From NCBI GenBank assembly GCA_045592445.1, contig JAZNUV010000033.1:1-45161 (forward strand): a stretch of 45,161 bases of DNA, in the 5' to 3' direction. Below the pieces are notes generated by a model. The model was not told the origin of the DNA, made no database searches, and saw only the letters and a program-made list of their open reading frames with translations. Source of the DNA: JAQXGO01 sp045592445 (GTDB lineage: Bacteria; Bacillota; Clostridia; UMGS1883; UMGS1540). Below are positions 34,141-42,666 of this stretch, piece by piece. The stretch's first letter is position 1. The number at the start of each line of letters is the position of its first letter. The translations under genes were made by a program, and so were the position numbers.

Positions 34141-34659
34141 ATGTTTCTGACTGCACAAATTATCGGTATAATCGCACTTGCAATTGCAATTATATCGTTT
34201 CAGCAAAATACGCAAAAACGCATTGTGACTCTGCAAATGATTTCCTCCGTATTCTTTACAATCCATTTTTTTCTGCTCGGTGCGTATGTGGGTGCCGCTT
34301 TAAATTTCATCGGCATATTCCGCGCTGCAATATTTCGCCAAAAAGGTGAAAAGTGGGCTTCCAACATACTTTGGTTTTGGCTTTTTTGTGCTCTATTCAT
34401 GCTTGCCGGCATTCTAAGCTGGACAAATTATTACAGCATTTTACCCATTTTGGGAATGCTGCTTACTACGGCAGGCTTTTGGATTGAAAATCCACGTCTT
34501 GTTCGCATTGTCACCGCCCCATCCTCTCCGTGCTGGTTTATCTACAATCTTGTTAATCATTCCTATCCGGGGATGCTGACGGAATGCTTTGTTTTCGGCT
34601 CCATTCTAGTTGCGGCATTTCGATTTGATATTTTCCCCCTTATACGAAAAAAAGCATAA
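34141..34659 (+). CDS. YgjV-family inner membrane protein
   Basis: A 172-residue membrane protein with about five hydrophobic segments. Its short repeat-like start IGIIALAIAIISFQQ followed by IVTLQMISSVFFTIHFFLLG is typical of the YgjV family of unknown function. TGGAGG lies seven bases before the ATG, and the gene is 22 bases after the U32 gene. It ends at a strong bidirectional terminator. Confidence 0.8.
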   Translation: MFLTAQIIGIIALAIAIISFQQNTQKRIVTLQMISSVFFTIHFFLLGAYVGAALNFIGIFRAAIFRQKGEKWASNILWFWLFCALFMLAGILSWTNYYSILPILGMLLTTAGFWIENPRLVRIVTAPSSPCWFIYNLVNHSYPGMLTECFVFGSILVAAFRFDIFPLIRKKA

Positions 34660-34662
34660 GCG

Positions 34663-34698
34663 AAAACGGGACTGTCTTTTGTAGGACAGTCCCGTTTT
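34663..34698. terminator. bidirectional terminator between convergent genes
   Basis: Perfect 14-bp stem (34663-34676 with 34685-34698) with A-rich start and T-rich end, serving the YgjV-like gene on plus and the DHHW gene on minus. Confidence 0.9.
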
Positions 34699-35796
34699 TC
34701 ATTGCATTGCCAAACTGTTATTCAAAAGTGTTGTACTGTACAAAAACAACACATCGCAGTTTTTAAAACTCACTAAGTTTCCGACAAACGCGCTCTTCAT
34801 ATAGCGAATATCAACAAGTGTTATTTTTCTATATCCTTCCGTTAAAAGCGGTGCGAGACTGCTGCCGAAGGAATCACGAAAAAGAATTAGCTCCTGATTT
34901 GTCTTTGCGCTCGGATTTTCAATTGTGACAAGCGGCGTTGTACCGGACAAAAACATTTCATACGGGTCTTTGCCGAATGCCTTTTTCATGTTATACATTT
35001 CACCCGACTTCGGCTTTCCCGTGTCATAATAGGTAACCTCGCACCCGTCAAGAATATCATTGGTCAGATATATCATTTCATCCGGCGGGAAAGGCATAGC
35101 AAGTTGACCGGCATATACGCCATAGAACGGATTATGGAGCTTATTTTCTGTATACTCTGCTTTTATTTCTCTACCCATTTCACTTGCAATCTTTTTGGCA
35201 ATATCCGTAATTTTCTCTTGCCGCCAATGCGTGTCGGTCGTATAATAGTCTCCAATTTCCAAAAGTGACGTCACATCAATGTATTGCATGTAGTTTGTTT
35301 TTGCTTGCATCCTTTCCGTAAATCCCTTATAGTCAAGCGATGGATATCCGTTTTTCGTTGCAAGCAGAAAGTTCTTATCCGGAATAACAGAGAAATAAAC
35401 CTTTATGTTTTTATCCTGCATATACGTTTGATAAAGATAGGCAAAACGCTCTGCAGCGTGCTCCATCATAGCTGGATTTTCTATACTGTCGATTTTGGAA
35501 ATATGCCCGTCGGCAACAAAAACACCATTATTATCAAGCTTTTTTAAAACTTGTGTTGTAAATATAGCTTTTGCCGTGCGAAATGTATCGCGGTACGGAA
35601 ATCTTTCGGTCGCATACGTTTCAAAATCCTGTATAAAAGTACCGTCTTTTAGTCTTTCGCCCGTAAGTTCGGGAAAGGCTGCAAGTTCCCTCCTTTCACT
35701 TTCCGAAAAAGCATCGGCAGGTTTTAAAATGCATAATGCCGAAATTCCAAAAAGCAGTATGGCAAAAATCACGGTCGTTATAATATTTTTACGCAT
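34699..35796 (-). CDS. DHHW family extracytoplasmic protein (AlgJ/AlgX-like)
   Basis: A 365-residue protein with an N-terminal membrane anchor (about 6-24) and an extracytoplasmic domain. The family motif is TDTHWR with Asp188, His190 and Trp191; RDSFGSSLAPLL near the C-terminus holds the serine of an SGNH-like triad. Such proteins partner MBOAT acyltransferases to O-acylate surface polysaccharide, by analogy with AlgI/AlgJ/AlgX. TAAGGAGG precedes the ATG by seven bases, and the MBOAT gene ends 11 bases upstream. Confidence 0.88.
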   Translation of the reverse strand: MRKNIITTVIFAILLFGISALCILKPADAFSESERRELAAFPELTGERLKDGTFIQDFETYATERFPYRDTFRTAKAIFTTQVLKKLDNNGVFVADGHISKIDSIENPAMMEHAAERFAYLYQTYMQDKNIKVYFSVIPDKNFLLATKNGYPSLDYKGFTERMQAKTNYMQYIDVTSLLEIGDYYTTDTHWRQEKITDIAKKIASEMGREIKAEYTENKLHNPFYGVYAGQLAMPFPPDEMIYLTNDILDGCEVTYYDTGKPKSGEMYNMKKAFGKDPYEMFLSGTTPLVTIENPSAKTNQELILFRDSFGSSLAPLLTEGYRKITLVDIRYMKSAFVGNLVSFKNCDVLFLYSTTLLNNSLAMQ

Positions 35797-35807
35797 AACA
35801 GTCCTCC

Positions 35808-37208
35808 TTAAAAGCGAAAGTATAAAAACGGATTAAACGCGCCGTCTGCCAAAAATGCAGTTGCAATCAGGAAAAGACAGACCAATATTAACAATTCCGC
35901 ATATGTCCAAACCATCGAAAATCCTTTTTTCTCGCAGCACTTTGCAAGCAGTATTTTCGGAAGCGGCGTTGCTGCAACCGCTGCGATTATCAGTATAGGT
36001 CCAAAACTTCTGAGGTTATATATAAACGATGGCGAAGAAATTGGCAAACTACCATAGCCGAACATGCCGCCGACGCAGGAAATTGCATTTTTCATACTGT
36101 CTGCGCTGAATATAGCAAAACTGATTGCAACCAAAAACAAAACATAAACATGTCCGAACGTTTTTGACTTTGCGATATATTTTCCGAGAAAGAATTTTTC
36201 AAGTGTTAAAAGCACACCGAAGTAAAGTCCCCACACTATAAAATTCCATTCTGCACCATGCCAAAATCCCGTAAGAAACCAGACTGTAAAGATATTAAAC
36301 AACATTCTGCCGCGTCCGACGCGGTTGCCGCCCATCGGAATATACACATAGTCACGAAACCAGGAACCAAGAGATATGTGCCATCTGCGCCAAAATTCGG
36401 TTATACTCTTTGCAACAAAGGGATACTGAAAGTTTTCTAAGAATTCGAAGGCAAATATTTTGCCAAGACCGATTGCCATATCGCTATACCCAGAAAAGTC
36501 AAAGTAAACCTGCAGCATAAATGAAACTACATACAGCCAGTAAAAGAGAACGGATTTGTCACCCGCCATCCCAAACGCTTCGCAAAGTTCGCCCAATGTA
36601 TTTGCTAAAATTACTTTTTTTGATAATCCGATTACAAAGCGCCGAATGCCTTGCGCAGTTTTTTCAAAACTGTGCCTCCTTTCGCAAAGCTTGCTTTCAA
36701 CATCAATATAACGGACAATCGGCCCTGCAATCAGTTGCGGAAAAAGCGCAACATACGTTGCCAGCGTTATAGGATTTTTCTGCGCTTTCACGCTCCCACG
36801 ATATACATCAATTGTATAACTTAAAATTTGAAATGTATAAAAGCTAATACCGATAGGCAATGTGATTTTCAAAAGTTTAACGGGAATCCCTGTCATCAGC
36901 TCAAAGTTTGCGATAAAAAAGTCTGCATATTTAAAATATCCCAAAAACCCAAGAGAAAACAATACAGAAAGTCCCATAAAAATGCGGGATAAAGGTTTTC
37001 CACGAAATTTTTCAATCAAAAGCCCCAATCCATAGTTTAAGAGAATCGTTGCAAGCATCAAAAAAACGTACTGTGGCTCTCCCCATGCATAAAACAAAAG
37101 ACTGAAAAGAAGAAGTACCACATTTTTAAGCTGTTTTGGTGATATAAAATATACCAAAAGCACGCAAGGTAAAAAATAATATAAAAAAGGAATACTTGAA
37201 AATACCAT
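35808..37208 (-). CDS. MBOAT family O-acyltransferase (AlgI-like)
   Basis: A 466-residue polytopic membrane enzyme. FWRRWHISLGSWFRDYVYIP and WHGAEWNF, the latter with the catalytic His, are the diagnostic MBOAT/AlgI motifs, and QLIAGPIVRY is also conserved. It moves an acyl (often acetyl) group across the membrane to an exported polymer. It works with the DHHW protein encoded immediately downstream. GAGGTG precedes the ATG, and the only upstream element is the terminator hairpin of the lipoprotein gene, so it probably depends on read-through. Confidence 0.94.
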   Translation of the reverse strand: MVFSSIPFLYYFLPCVLLVYFISPKQLKNVVLLLFSLLFYAWGEPQYVFLMLATILLNYGLGLLIEKFRGKPLSRIFMGLSVLFSLGFLGYFKYADFFIANFELMTGIPVKLLKITLPIGISFYTFQILSYTIDVYRGSVKAQKNPITLATYVALFPQLIAGPIVRYIDVESKLCERRHSFEKTAQGIRRFVIGLSKKVILANTLGELCEAFGMAGDKSVLFYWLYVVSFMLQVYFDFSGYSDMAIGLGKIFAFEFLENFQYPFVAKSITEFWRRWHISLGSWFRDYVYIPMGGNRVGRGRMLFNIFTVWFLTGFWHGAEWNFIVWGLYFGVLLTLEKFFLGKYIAKSKTFGHVYVLFLVAISFAIFSADSMKNAISCVGGMFGYGSLPISSPSFIYNLRSFGPILIIAAVAATPLPKILLAKCCEKKGFSMVWTYAELLILVCLFLIATAFLADGAFNPFLYFRF

Positions 37209-37221
37209 GTTCGCACCTCAT

Positions 37222-37257
37222 ATAAAAAACGGACGCAGAAACGTAACGTCCGTTTTT
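37222..37257 (-). terminator. hairpin terminator between lipoprotein and MBOAT genes
   Basis: An 11-bp stem (37225-37235 with 37247-37257) follows the lipoprotein stop, with TTTTTT on the minus strand, just before the MBOAT ribosome binding site. Read-through would fix a lower MBOAT level. Confidence 0.82.
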
Positions 37258-37265
37258 CTTTTCTT

Positions 37266-37985
37266 TTATCCTTCTTGACTAAAGTCTTTTGGACACATAA
37301 CGAAAAACACCTTATTTCCGGAGCTGCCGGCGACCATTTCATCTGCTTCAACGCAAATGTTCCACCGTAGGTCCGCGTTTGATTTTAATGTAGAAATAAA
37401 GTTCGAAGCATTTGTGCCTTCCTCTAGTACAAACACATAGCCTACAAACGGAACCGAGCCGATTATAGGACCAAAGGTTGCGCCCTCTTTAAATCCATTG
37501 ATTTCTGTATTACCAAAGCCGGATAAAAGTCCCGGCTCGACCAACATAGATGCGGCAGAAAAAGGAAGTATCGAATTGGATGCAATCGCTTCCGCCAAGG
37601 AAAGTGCGCTTGAGGCAGATGCCGCTTTTCCATAAAAGTCTTTCAAAAGCTTTTGCCCGACTGTTGTATCTTGCTCCTCGGGTACTGGTGTTTCCTGCGG
37701 TTTTGGCTCTACTGTCGGCGTTACTTCCGGTGTCGGTGTCTGAACCTTTTCAGGTTGTTTCGTTTCAGATGGTGTAGGTTTGGGCTCTTCTTTTTTATCT
37801 TCAGGTTTTGGCGTCTCCTCTTTATTTTCTTCCGTCGTAATTTCCTCCTCGACCGGATTTACGACTTCTTCTACTTGCTGTTCCTGCTCATTCGGCTGTT
37901 CTACATCTTTTTTCCCCCCGCAAGCTGCCAAGGTAAAAACGGATACCCCTGCCAAAATTGCTGCAATTACTTTTTTTGGTTTCAT
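37266..37985 (-). CDS. DUF4358 domain lipoprotein
   Basis: A 239-residue lipoprotein: signal peptide with lipobox LAAC (Cys22), then a long Pro/Glu/Lys/Thr-rich linker (about 25-108), and a C-terminal DUF4358-like domain (about 110-239). Function unknown; DUF4358 lipoproteins commonly sit beside MBOAT and DHHW genes in Clostridia, so a role in surface polymer modification is inferred. GAAGGAG precedes the ATG. Only a weak promoter candidate (TTGATA-17-TATGAG) is visible upstream. Confidence 0.85.
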   Translation of the reverse strand: MKPKKVIAAILAGVSVFTLAACGGKKDVEQPNEQEQQVEEVVNPVEEEITTEENKEETPKPEDKKEEPKPTPSETKQPEKVQTPTPEVTPTVEPKPQETPVPEEQDTTVGQKLLKDFYGKAASASSALSLAEAIASNSILPFSAASMLVEPGLLSGFGNTEINGFKEGATFGPIIGSVPFVGYVFVLEEGTNASNFISTLKSNADLRWNICVEADEMVAGSSGNKVFFVMCPKDFSQEG

Positions 37986-38136
37986 ACTCTTTCTCCTTCT
38001 ACGTACTCATATATGGTTTGTATTGCGTTATCAATATGTTAGACGTACATCTATAAAAAAAGTTCCCGACTTTTTAAATTTTTTCATGAAAATCTTCTAT
38101 TTATATTATATTTTTTCACCTTTTTACAAATAATGC

Positions 38137-38165
38137 TTGACATATTGCAAAAATCGTGTTAAAAT
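38137..38165 (+). promoter_or_regulatory. sigma-A promoter of the tRNA-Glu gene
   Basis: TTGACA (38137-38142) and TAAAAT (38160-38165), 17-base spacer, 12 bases before the tRNA. Confidence 0.85.
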
Positions 38166-38177
38166 ACAAATTGAAAT

Positions 38178-38253
38178 GGCCCCATCGTCTAGCGGCCTAG
38201 GACGTAGCCCTCTCACGGCTAAAACAAGGGTTCGATTCCCTTTGGGGTCACCA
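38178..38253 (+). tRNA. tRNA-Glu (anticodon CTC)
   Basis: A 76-base cloverleaf: acceptor GGCCCCA with TGGGGTC, anticodon stem TAGCC/GGCTA around loop CTCTCAC (anticodon CTC, reads GAG), T-arm with GTTCGATTC, and an encoded CCA end. A single gene with its own promoter and terminator, not in an rRNA cluster. Confidence 0.97.
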
Positions 38254-38257
38254 CAGG

Positions 38258-38286
38258 ATGTACGGTTTTATAGCCGTACATTTTTA
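38258..38286 (+). terminator. terminator of the tRNA-Glu gene
   Basis: ATGTACGG/CCGTACAT stem (38258-38265, 38274-38281), eight-base loop, followed by TTTT. Confidence 0.85.
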
Positions 38287-38314
38287 GTTTACAAAAGATT
38301 ATGGAGGCATTCTC

Positions 38315-38980
38315 ATGCATGAGGGGCATCGCGAACGAATGCGAGAACGTTATCTGAAAAACGGTATCTCGGGGCTTGCACCGCATGAAGTTTTGGAATT
38401 ACTTTTATTTTATACACAGCCCCGCGTAGACACGAACGCCACGGCACATAAATTATTAGACACCTTTGGCTCACTCAGCGGTGTTTTGGATGCTGATGTT
38501 GCGCATATTTGTAGCGTGCCCGGCGTCGGCAAATCAAGTGCACTTTTCTTTCATCTTTTGCGGGATTGTATCACTCTTTATACACAAAACCAATGGGCAA
38601 AACGCCCGCGTCTTATTACTTTGGATGAAGTCGGTTCTTATGTTCTTGATATGATTGTAGAAAAAAATACAGAAGGCTTCTACATTTTATGTCTTGACCC
38701 CTCCCACTATGTTACGGGTTTTTCCAAATTGGAGTCCGGCTCTGCATATAAAACAAGCGTAGATGTAAGAAAAGTCGTGGAATCTGCGCTTATGCATCGC
38801 GCCTTTAAAGTTATCTTGGTGCATAACCATCCCTCCGGCTCCCTCCAGCCTTCGGAAAGTGATATACGCCTTACTAAAAAGCTTACCCATGCACTACGTG
38901 AAATTGAAATTCCGGTCATAGACCACATTATTGCCGGCAATAACAGCTACTTTAGTATGGCGGGGCATAACCTACTGTAA
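38315..38980 (+). CDS. radC: RadC family JAB/MPN-domain protein
   Basis: A 221-residue protein: N-terminal helix-hairpin-helix part (about 1-90, with VPGVGKSSA) and a C-terminal JAMM metalloprotease-like domain with His170, His172, Ser175 and Asp183 in HNHPSGSLQPSESD. Despite the name, a role in DNA repair is not established. GGAGG seven bases before the ATG. It follows the tRNA-Glu terminator, and the SGNH gene lies 19 bases downstream. Slightly shorter than typical because the N-terminus lacks the usual first helix. Confidence 0.92.
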   Translation: MHEGHRERMRERYLKNGISGLAPHEVLELLLFYTQPRVDTNATAHKLLDTFGSLSGVLDADVAHICSVPGVGKSSALFFHLLRDCITLYTQNQWAKRPRLITLDEVGSYVLDMIVEKNTEGFYILCLDPSHYVTGFSKLESGSAYKTSVDVRKVVESALMHRAFKVILVHNHPSGSLQPSESDIRLTKKLTHALREIEIPVIDHIIAGNNSYFSMAGHNLL

Positions 38981-38999
38981 CAGTATAAGGAGATAATCT

Positions 39000-39980
39000 A
39001 TGCAAACCAGTGCGTGGAAAAATGGTGATATTGTTATTTTTTTCGGGGATAGTATTACTGCTGCCGAAAAATACACCCGCATTCTAATTGATTTTTATGT
39101 TTTACATTATCCCGAAAAAAATATTTTATTTTATAATGCCGCCATTCCCGGTTTAAGCACGCGTTTTACAATTGATAATTTTGAGACATTGGTGTCAGGT
39201 ATAAATCCAACTGCCGCAACCGTCATGTTCGGCATGAATGACCTGCAACCCGCTCTGTATGCAGACAGCGCAAAAATAACGGATGCGCTTTGTGAAAAAC
39301 GTGCACGTGCATTCAATACCTACTGTGAAAATGTCAAACTGCTGGATTCTATGCTCGGGCATATACCGCATATTTTTTTCACGCCGACACCACACGATGA
39401 AAATCCCAGGATATCAGCCCCCTTATATGGTGGGTATGATATTGCCTTACAGCGTGCTGCATCATGGATTACAGACACCTTTTCCCCTTCCCTGGATTTG
39501 CACACGCCGCTTACAAGAGCAAACGCCTGTCGGCTTACCGAAACCATTATCGGCCCTGACCGTGTTCATCCCGGCAACATCGGGCATTGTCTGATTGCAT
39601 ATAAAATTTTGGAGGCGCAGGGATTCCTCAATCCACGCTTGCCGATGTGGGATGAAACGATTACCGACGAGGAAAAGTCCATACTCGCCAGGCTTGGTAT
39701 TTATGCGGACAATGCAGCGAAAAATCCTTTTAGTGACGCACGTGCCGCTGCCTCACGCCGTTTTATTCTGCATCGTTATGTAGAAATGAATGTATTGGCA
39801 GGACAGGGCATTTCACCCGAGGATACCGCACGGGCAGACGCATTTTTAAAAAAGCAGATTGCCATGCCGATTGAAAAATGGCGCATAGAAGCGTACGAAG
39901 ATTATATGCAACATCGTTTACTCGGTGATACATACCAAGCGGAAGCAGAATACTATATGAAAAAAATGTATTTCGCATAA
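39000..39980 (+). CDS. SGNH/GDSL family hydrolase
   Basis: A 326-residue hydrolase of the SGNH superfamily without signal peptide. The blocks are FGDSIT (nucleophile Ser18), GMND (78-81, with Asn80 of block III) and DRVH (187-190, Asp-His). An extra helical C-terminal part of about 110 residues follows. It likely removes an acyl group from an ester in the cytoplasm; substrate unknown. AAGGAG precedes the ATG. With radC it forms a two-gene operon. Confidence 0.88.
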   Translation: MQTSAWKNGDIVIFFGDSITAAEKYTRILIDFYVLHYPEKNILFYNAAIPGLSTRFTIDNFETLVSGINPTAATVMFGMNDLQPALYADSAKITDALCEKRARAFNTYCENVKLLDSMLGHIPHIFFTPTPHDENPRISAPLYGGYDIALQRAASWITDTFSPSLDLHTPLTRANACRLTETIIGPDRVHPGNIGHCLIAYKILEAQGFLNPRLPMWDETITDEEKSILARLGIYADNAAKNPFSDARAAASRRFILHRYVEMNVLAGQGISPEDTARADAFLKKQIAMPIEKWRIEAYEDYMQHRLLGDTYQAEAEYYMKKMYFA

Positions 39981-39998
39981 ATACGCGTCTCTTTTTGT

Positions 39999-40027
39999 TT
40001 GACAACTTTTTTATTTTCGTGTATGAT
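39999..40027 (+). promoter_or_regulatory. sigma-A promoter of the membrane protein/ABC-like operon
   Basis: TTGACA (39999-40004) and TATGAT (40022-40027), 17-base spacer. Confidence 0.8.
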
Positions 40028-40068
40028 AATAAAGTATATATTGTGTATTTTTGAAAGGTTTTGTACAT

Positions 40069-41277
40069 ATGAAAAAACTACCAATTTTCATGGCTTATAT
40101 TCTAGCAATTTTATCACTTGCCGCTTTAGGGTATTGGGGCGGTATTGTACCGCACTTTGACATGCCGTCAATCGGCATTTATCTTCTTTGTCTTTTGGTT
40201 GTACCGTTTTTTGGAAATATTGCTCTATCTCCCTTTGCTAAGTGTCTTTGTAAAATACTTTTTACCTTACTTTTGTGTGGTGGCATAATCGGAGGCAGTT
40301 CTCTTTTGCGCATTTTCGGCGTATGGTCGGATTTGCCGCTTTTTATAGCTGCCCTTCTTTTTTGCATACTGCATATAACCAATCGTGTTTCCTTTGCAAG
40401 CCCCACGGGAACGCATCTTGTACGGCGCGGCATGACAGTATCCCACGCACGCCGTTTTCTGTATACACGCGAAAATTATGCCTATTTCTTTCAAAATACT
40501 GCAGCTTTAATGAGCTTTATTACTTTTTGGCGCCTCTTCGGCACCGTAATGAACTCAACAGAAGTTTTATTTGGTTTTGTTTTCCAGGTCGTCCTTTTTG
40601 GTTTTTTTGGGTTTCTTTTGTATTGGATGCTCGGTGCGCCGCAAAAAGCATTGGATTCCCCGCATTTTTCCACTGCACGCACAGTATGGATTTTTATTTT
40701 TCTTTTTGCTTTGTTTCTTTCATGTGCCTATATTTTTGTCGGGTACCGTTATCTCCCCACAGACCCTATGTTTTTAAACTCTCTTTCTTTTGCGCGTCAT
40801 ATTATGACAGATGCATTTTTGGGTAGTATAGGCGGATTTATAGTTGGTGCGCTTTTCGGATTGTTCTTTCATTTTATCGGGCATCACCTCTTTACCTTCT
40901 TATTGAATACAATTTTATGTGTGCCGCTTTACGGTCTGTTTATGCTTAGCGTAAGGTTTCTGCCTTTTTCGGTCGCACTCGGTGTCCCTATCGGTTTCGC
41001 AGCCATGCAATCTATGCTTGATTGCCTTAAAAAAGCACAGGCGCTTCGCCCTCTTCCTTTAAAAAAATACGGAAAAAGTGTATTGACCCCGCTTGTTTTT
41101 CTCCCGCTTATTGGTCAGCTTTTCAAAAGTATTTTTATCGGCATTTCTCTCTCTGCATTCTTTTCAGTTTGGCAGAATATGCAGCCTGACTATCTCTCTG
41201 CCTCTGTTTTATGCACGGTTGCCGCTTTGGTATTCTCGTTGTATCAGATTGTGAAAGGAGCCCTGACCCATGTCTGA
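40069..41277 (+). CDS. polytopic membrane protein of unrecognised family
   Basis: A 402-residue protein with about 11 hydrophobic segments over its whole length. The most obvious are in 5-30, 36-55, 62-85, 88-105, 150-170, 175-200, 215-240, 255-285 and 290-325. No EAA loop or other ABC permease motif that I recognise is present. The start ATG follows GAAAGG. The last residues (ACCCATGTCTGA region) overlap the start of the ATPase-like gene by eight bases, so the two proteins are probably made in fixed ratio and form a complex. Possibly a highly diverged ABC-type integral membrane component; I assign no function. Confidence 0.7.
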   Translation: MKKLPIFMAYILAILSLAALGYWGGIVPHFDMPSIGIYLLCLLVVPFFGNIALSPFAKCLCKILFTLLLCGGIIGGSSLLRIFGVWSDLPLFIAALLFCILHITNRVSFASPTGTHLVRRGMTVSHARRFLYTRENYAYFFQNTAALMSFITFWRLFGTVMNSTEVLFGFVFQVVLFGFFGFLLYWMLGAPQKALDSPHFSTARTVWIFIFLFALFLSCAYIFVGYRYLPTDPMFLNSLSFARHIMTDAFLGSIGGFIVGALFGLFFHFIGHHLFTFLLNTILCVPLYGLFMLSVRFLPFSVALGVPIGFAAMQSMLDCLKKAQALRPLPLKKYGKSVLTPLVFLPLIGQLFKSIFIGISLSAFFSVWQNMQPDYLSASVLCTVAALVFSLYQIVKGALTHV

Positions 41278-42640
41278 AACCATACTTTTAGAAGATGTTT
41301 CTTTACGCTATGACGGTCGCCAGTATTTATCTGAAATAAACTTAACCGCTGCGCCTGGTGAAATTGTGGCGATTTGCGGCACCTCTGGCAGCCATAAAGA
41401 CGCACTTATTCGTCTTATTACACGCATGTATCCCTCTTCATATACACTGACAGGACGCCTTTTTGTCGATCATGTTGAAACGGAACGGCTTGATGAAACC
41501 GAAATGCGCTATGCACGCATGATGAATATTGCCGTTTTACCGCAAAACAATGCTTTAGATGGTATACACAAAACTGTCAAGCAATACATTACGGCTCCGT
41601 TTCGTGATGATATGAAAAAAAATGCACACCGAATTCTCTTGGATACGAAACGTATTATGCAGCTTCTCGGCGTTACAGATGCGGAACGTCTTTTATCAAA
41701 ACGTCTTGAAAACTTGTCCGCAAAAGAGAAACGTGCCGTGCTCTATGCCACTGCACTTGCCACAGACCCGGCAATTGCGATTTTGACAGTCTCCTCACTT
41801 GACGCCGCCGATGCGGATGCTGATGCGATTTATAACCTTTTAATTAAAGTCTGTAAAATCAAAAATACTACGCTCTTATTCCTGACAAGTGATATCAATT
41901 TTGCTCGTAAATATGGCGAAACTGTATATATGATGCATAAAGATAGGCTTTGGGCCGCAGAGGGTGCCGCGCACCCGTATATGCACTATCTCGAAAAGGC
42001 TGCATCTTTTGTACCTTTTCCCGCTCTATCTCCTGCCGAAAAAGCCTATATAACCGCATCTAAGCTTGTGCCACGCCGCGGTATGGAAACGTTAGATTTT
42101 ACATTACACGGCGGTGAAATCCATGCCGTGCCTGCCAAAAACGCGTTGACGGTATTTTCAGGCCGACGTCGTCCATGGCGTGGTTCCCTGATTTTTGAGA
42201 ACAAAACACTCTCTAAAAGTCGTTCTTTTCGCAAAAAAAGCTTACTGATACGAAAAGGCATGCTTTTTCCACCTGCAAAAAATGCAGCTTCTGTCTTACG
42301 TGCATTTGGCAATTTGAAGAAAGAAGATGATCTTTCTCACATTTTATCCGTGGCAGGGTTGCCTGCAGATTACGCATCCATGTCAACAAGAGATTTATCT
42401 TTTTACGAAACATGTCGTCTCGGCATTGCGGCCGCAGTTGCAGCAGGTGTGCACACCGTTCTTTTGTATAAGCCGGAACTTTTAACCGATACAGCTGACC
42501 AATATGATATATTATCTATGCTGCATGAGGTTTGCGAAAAGACGGGTATGTGTGCACTGATTATAACGGATACAAATCGTATCATACAAGCCTTTTCTTC
42601 CCCTTCAAAGAACGAAAACACCATGGTTTACGCAAACTAA
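41270..42640 (+). CDS. degenerate tandem ABC-ATPase-like protein
   Basis: A 456-residue protein that looks like two ABC nucleotide-binding domains in tandem (about 1-245 and 255-456), as in fused dipeptide-type ATPases, but with catalytic motifs lost. In domain 1 Walker A reads GTSGSHKD (37-44) instead of GxxGxGK(S/T); the signature is LSAKE (149-153); Walker B reads ILTVSS (171-176) without Asp or Glu; the H-loop is TSD (206-208). The Q-loop Gln remains (VLPQNN). In domain 2 no P-loop is visible, the signature is LSFYE (376-380) and Walker B LLYKPE (398-403). AAAGGAG precedes the ATG. It overlaps the membrane protein gene. It may be a regulatory or structural pseudo-ATPase; the fold is my inference. 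Confidence 0.65.
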   Translation: MSETILLEDVSLRYDGRQYLSEINLTAAPGEIVAICGTSGSHKDALIRLITRMYPSSYTLTGRLFVDHVETERLDETEMRYARMMNIAVLPQNNALDGIHKTVKQYITAPFRDDMKKNAHRILLDTKRIMQLLGVTDAERLLSKRLENLSAKEKRAVLYATALATDPAIAILTVSSLDAADADADAIYNLLIKVCKIKNTTLLFLTSDINFARKYGETVYMMHKDRLWAAEGAAHPYMHYLEKAASFVPFPALSPAEKAYITASKLVPRRGMETLDFTLHGGEIHAVPAKNALTVFSGRRRPWRGSLIFENKTLSKSRSFRKKSLLIRKGMLFPPAKNAASVLRAFGNLKKEDDLSHILSVAGLPADYASMSTRDLSFYETCRLGIAAAVAAGVHTVLLYKPELLTDTADQYDILSMLHEVCEKTGMCALIITDTNRIIQAFSSPSKNENTMVYAN

Positions 42641-42666
42641 AGAAAATAAGAAAGGACATTCAATGT

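Noticed and set aside
41270..42640. Treating the tandem ABC gene as a pseudogene
   Set aside because: The frame is intact over 456 codons, with a good ribosome binding site and coupling to the upstream gene; only catalytic motifs are lost.
42532..42666. N-terminal extension of trmB into the ABC-like gene
   Set aside because: The extension overlaps another coding frame, and the ATG at 42667 has its own AAAGGA and the family's usual N-terminus.
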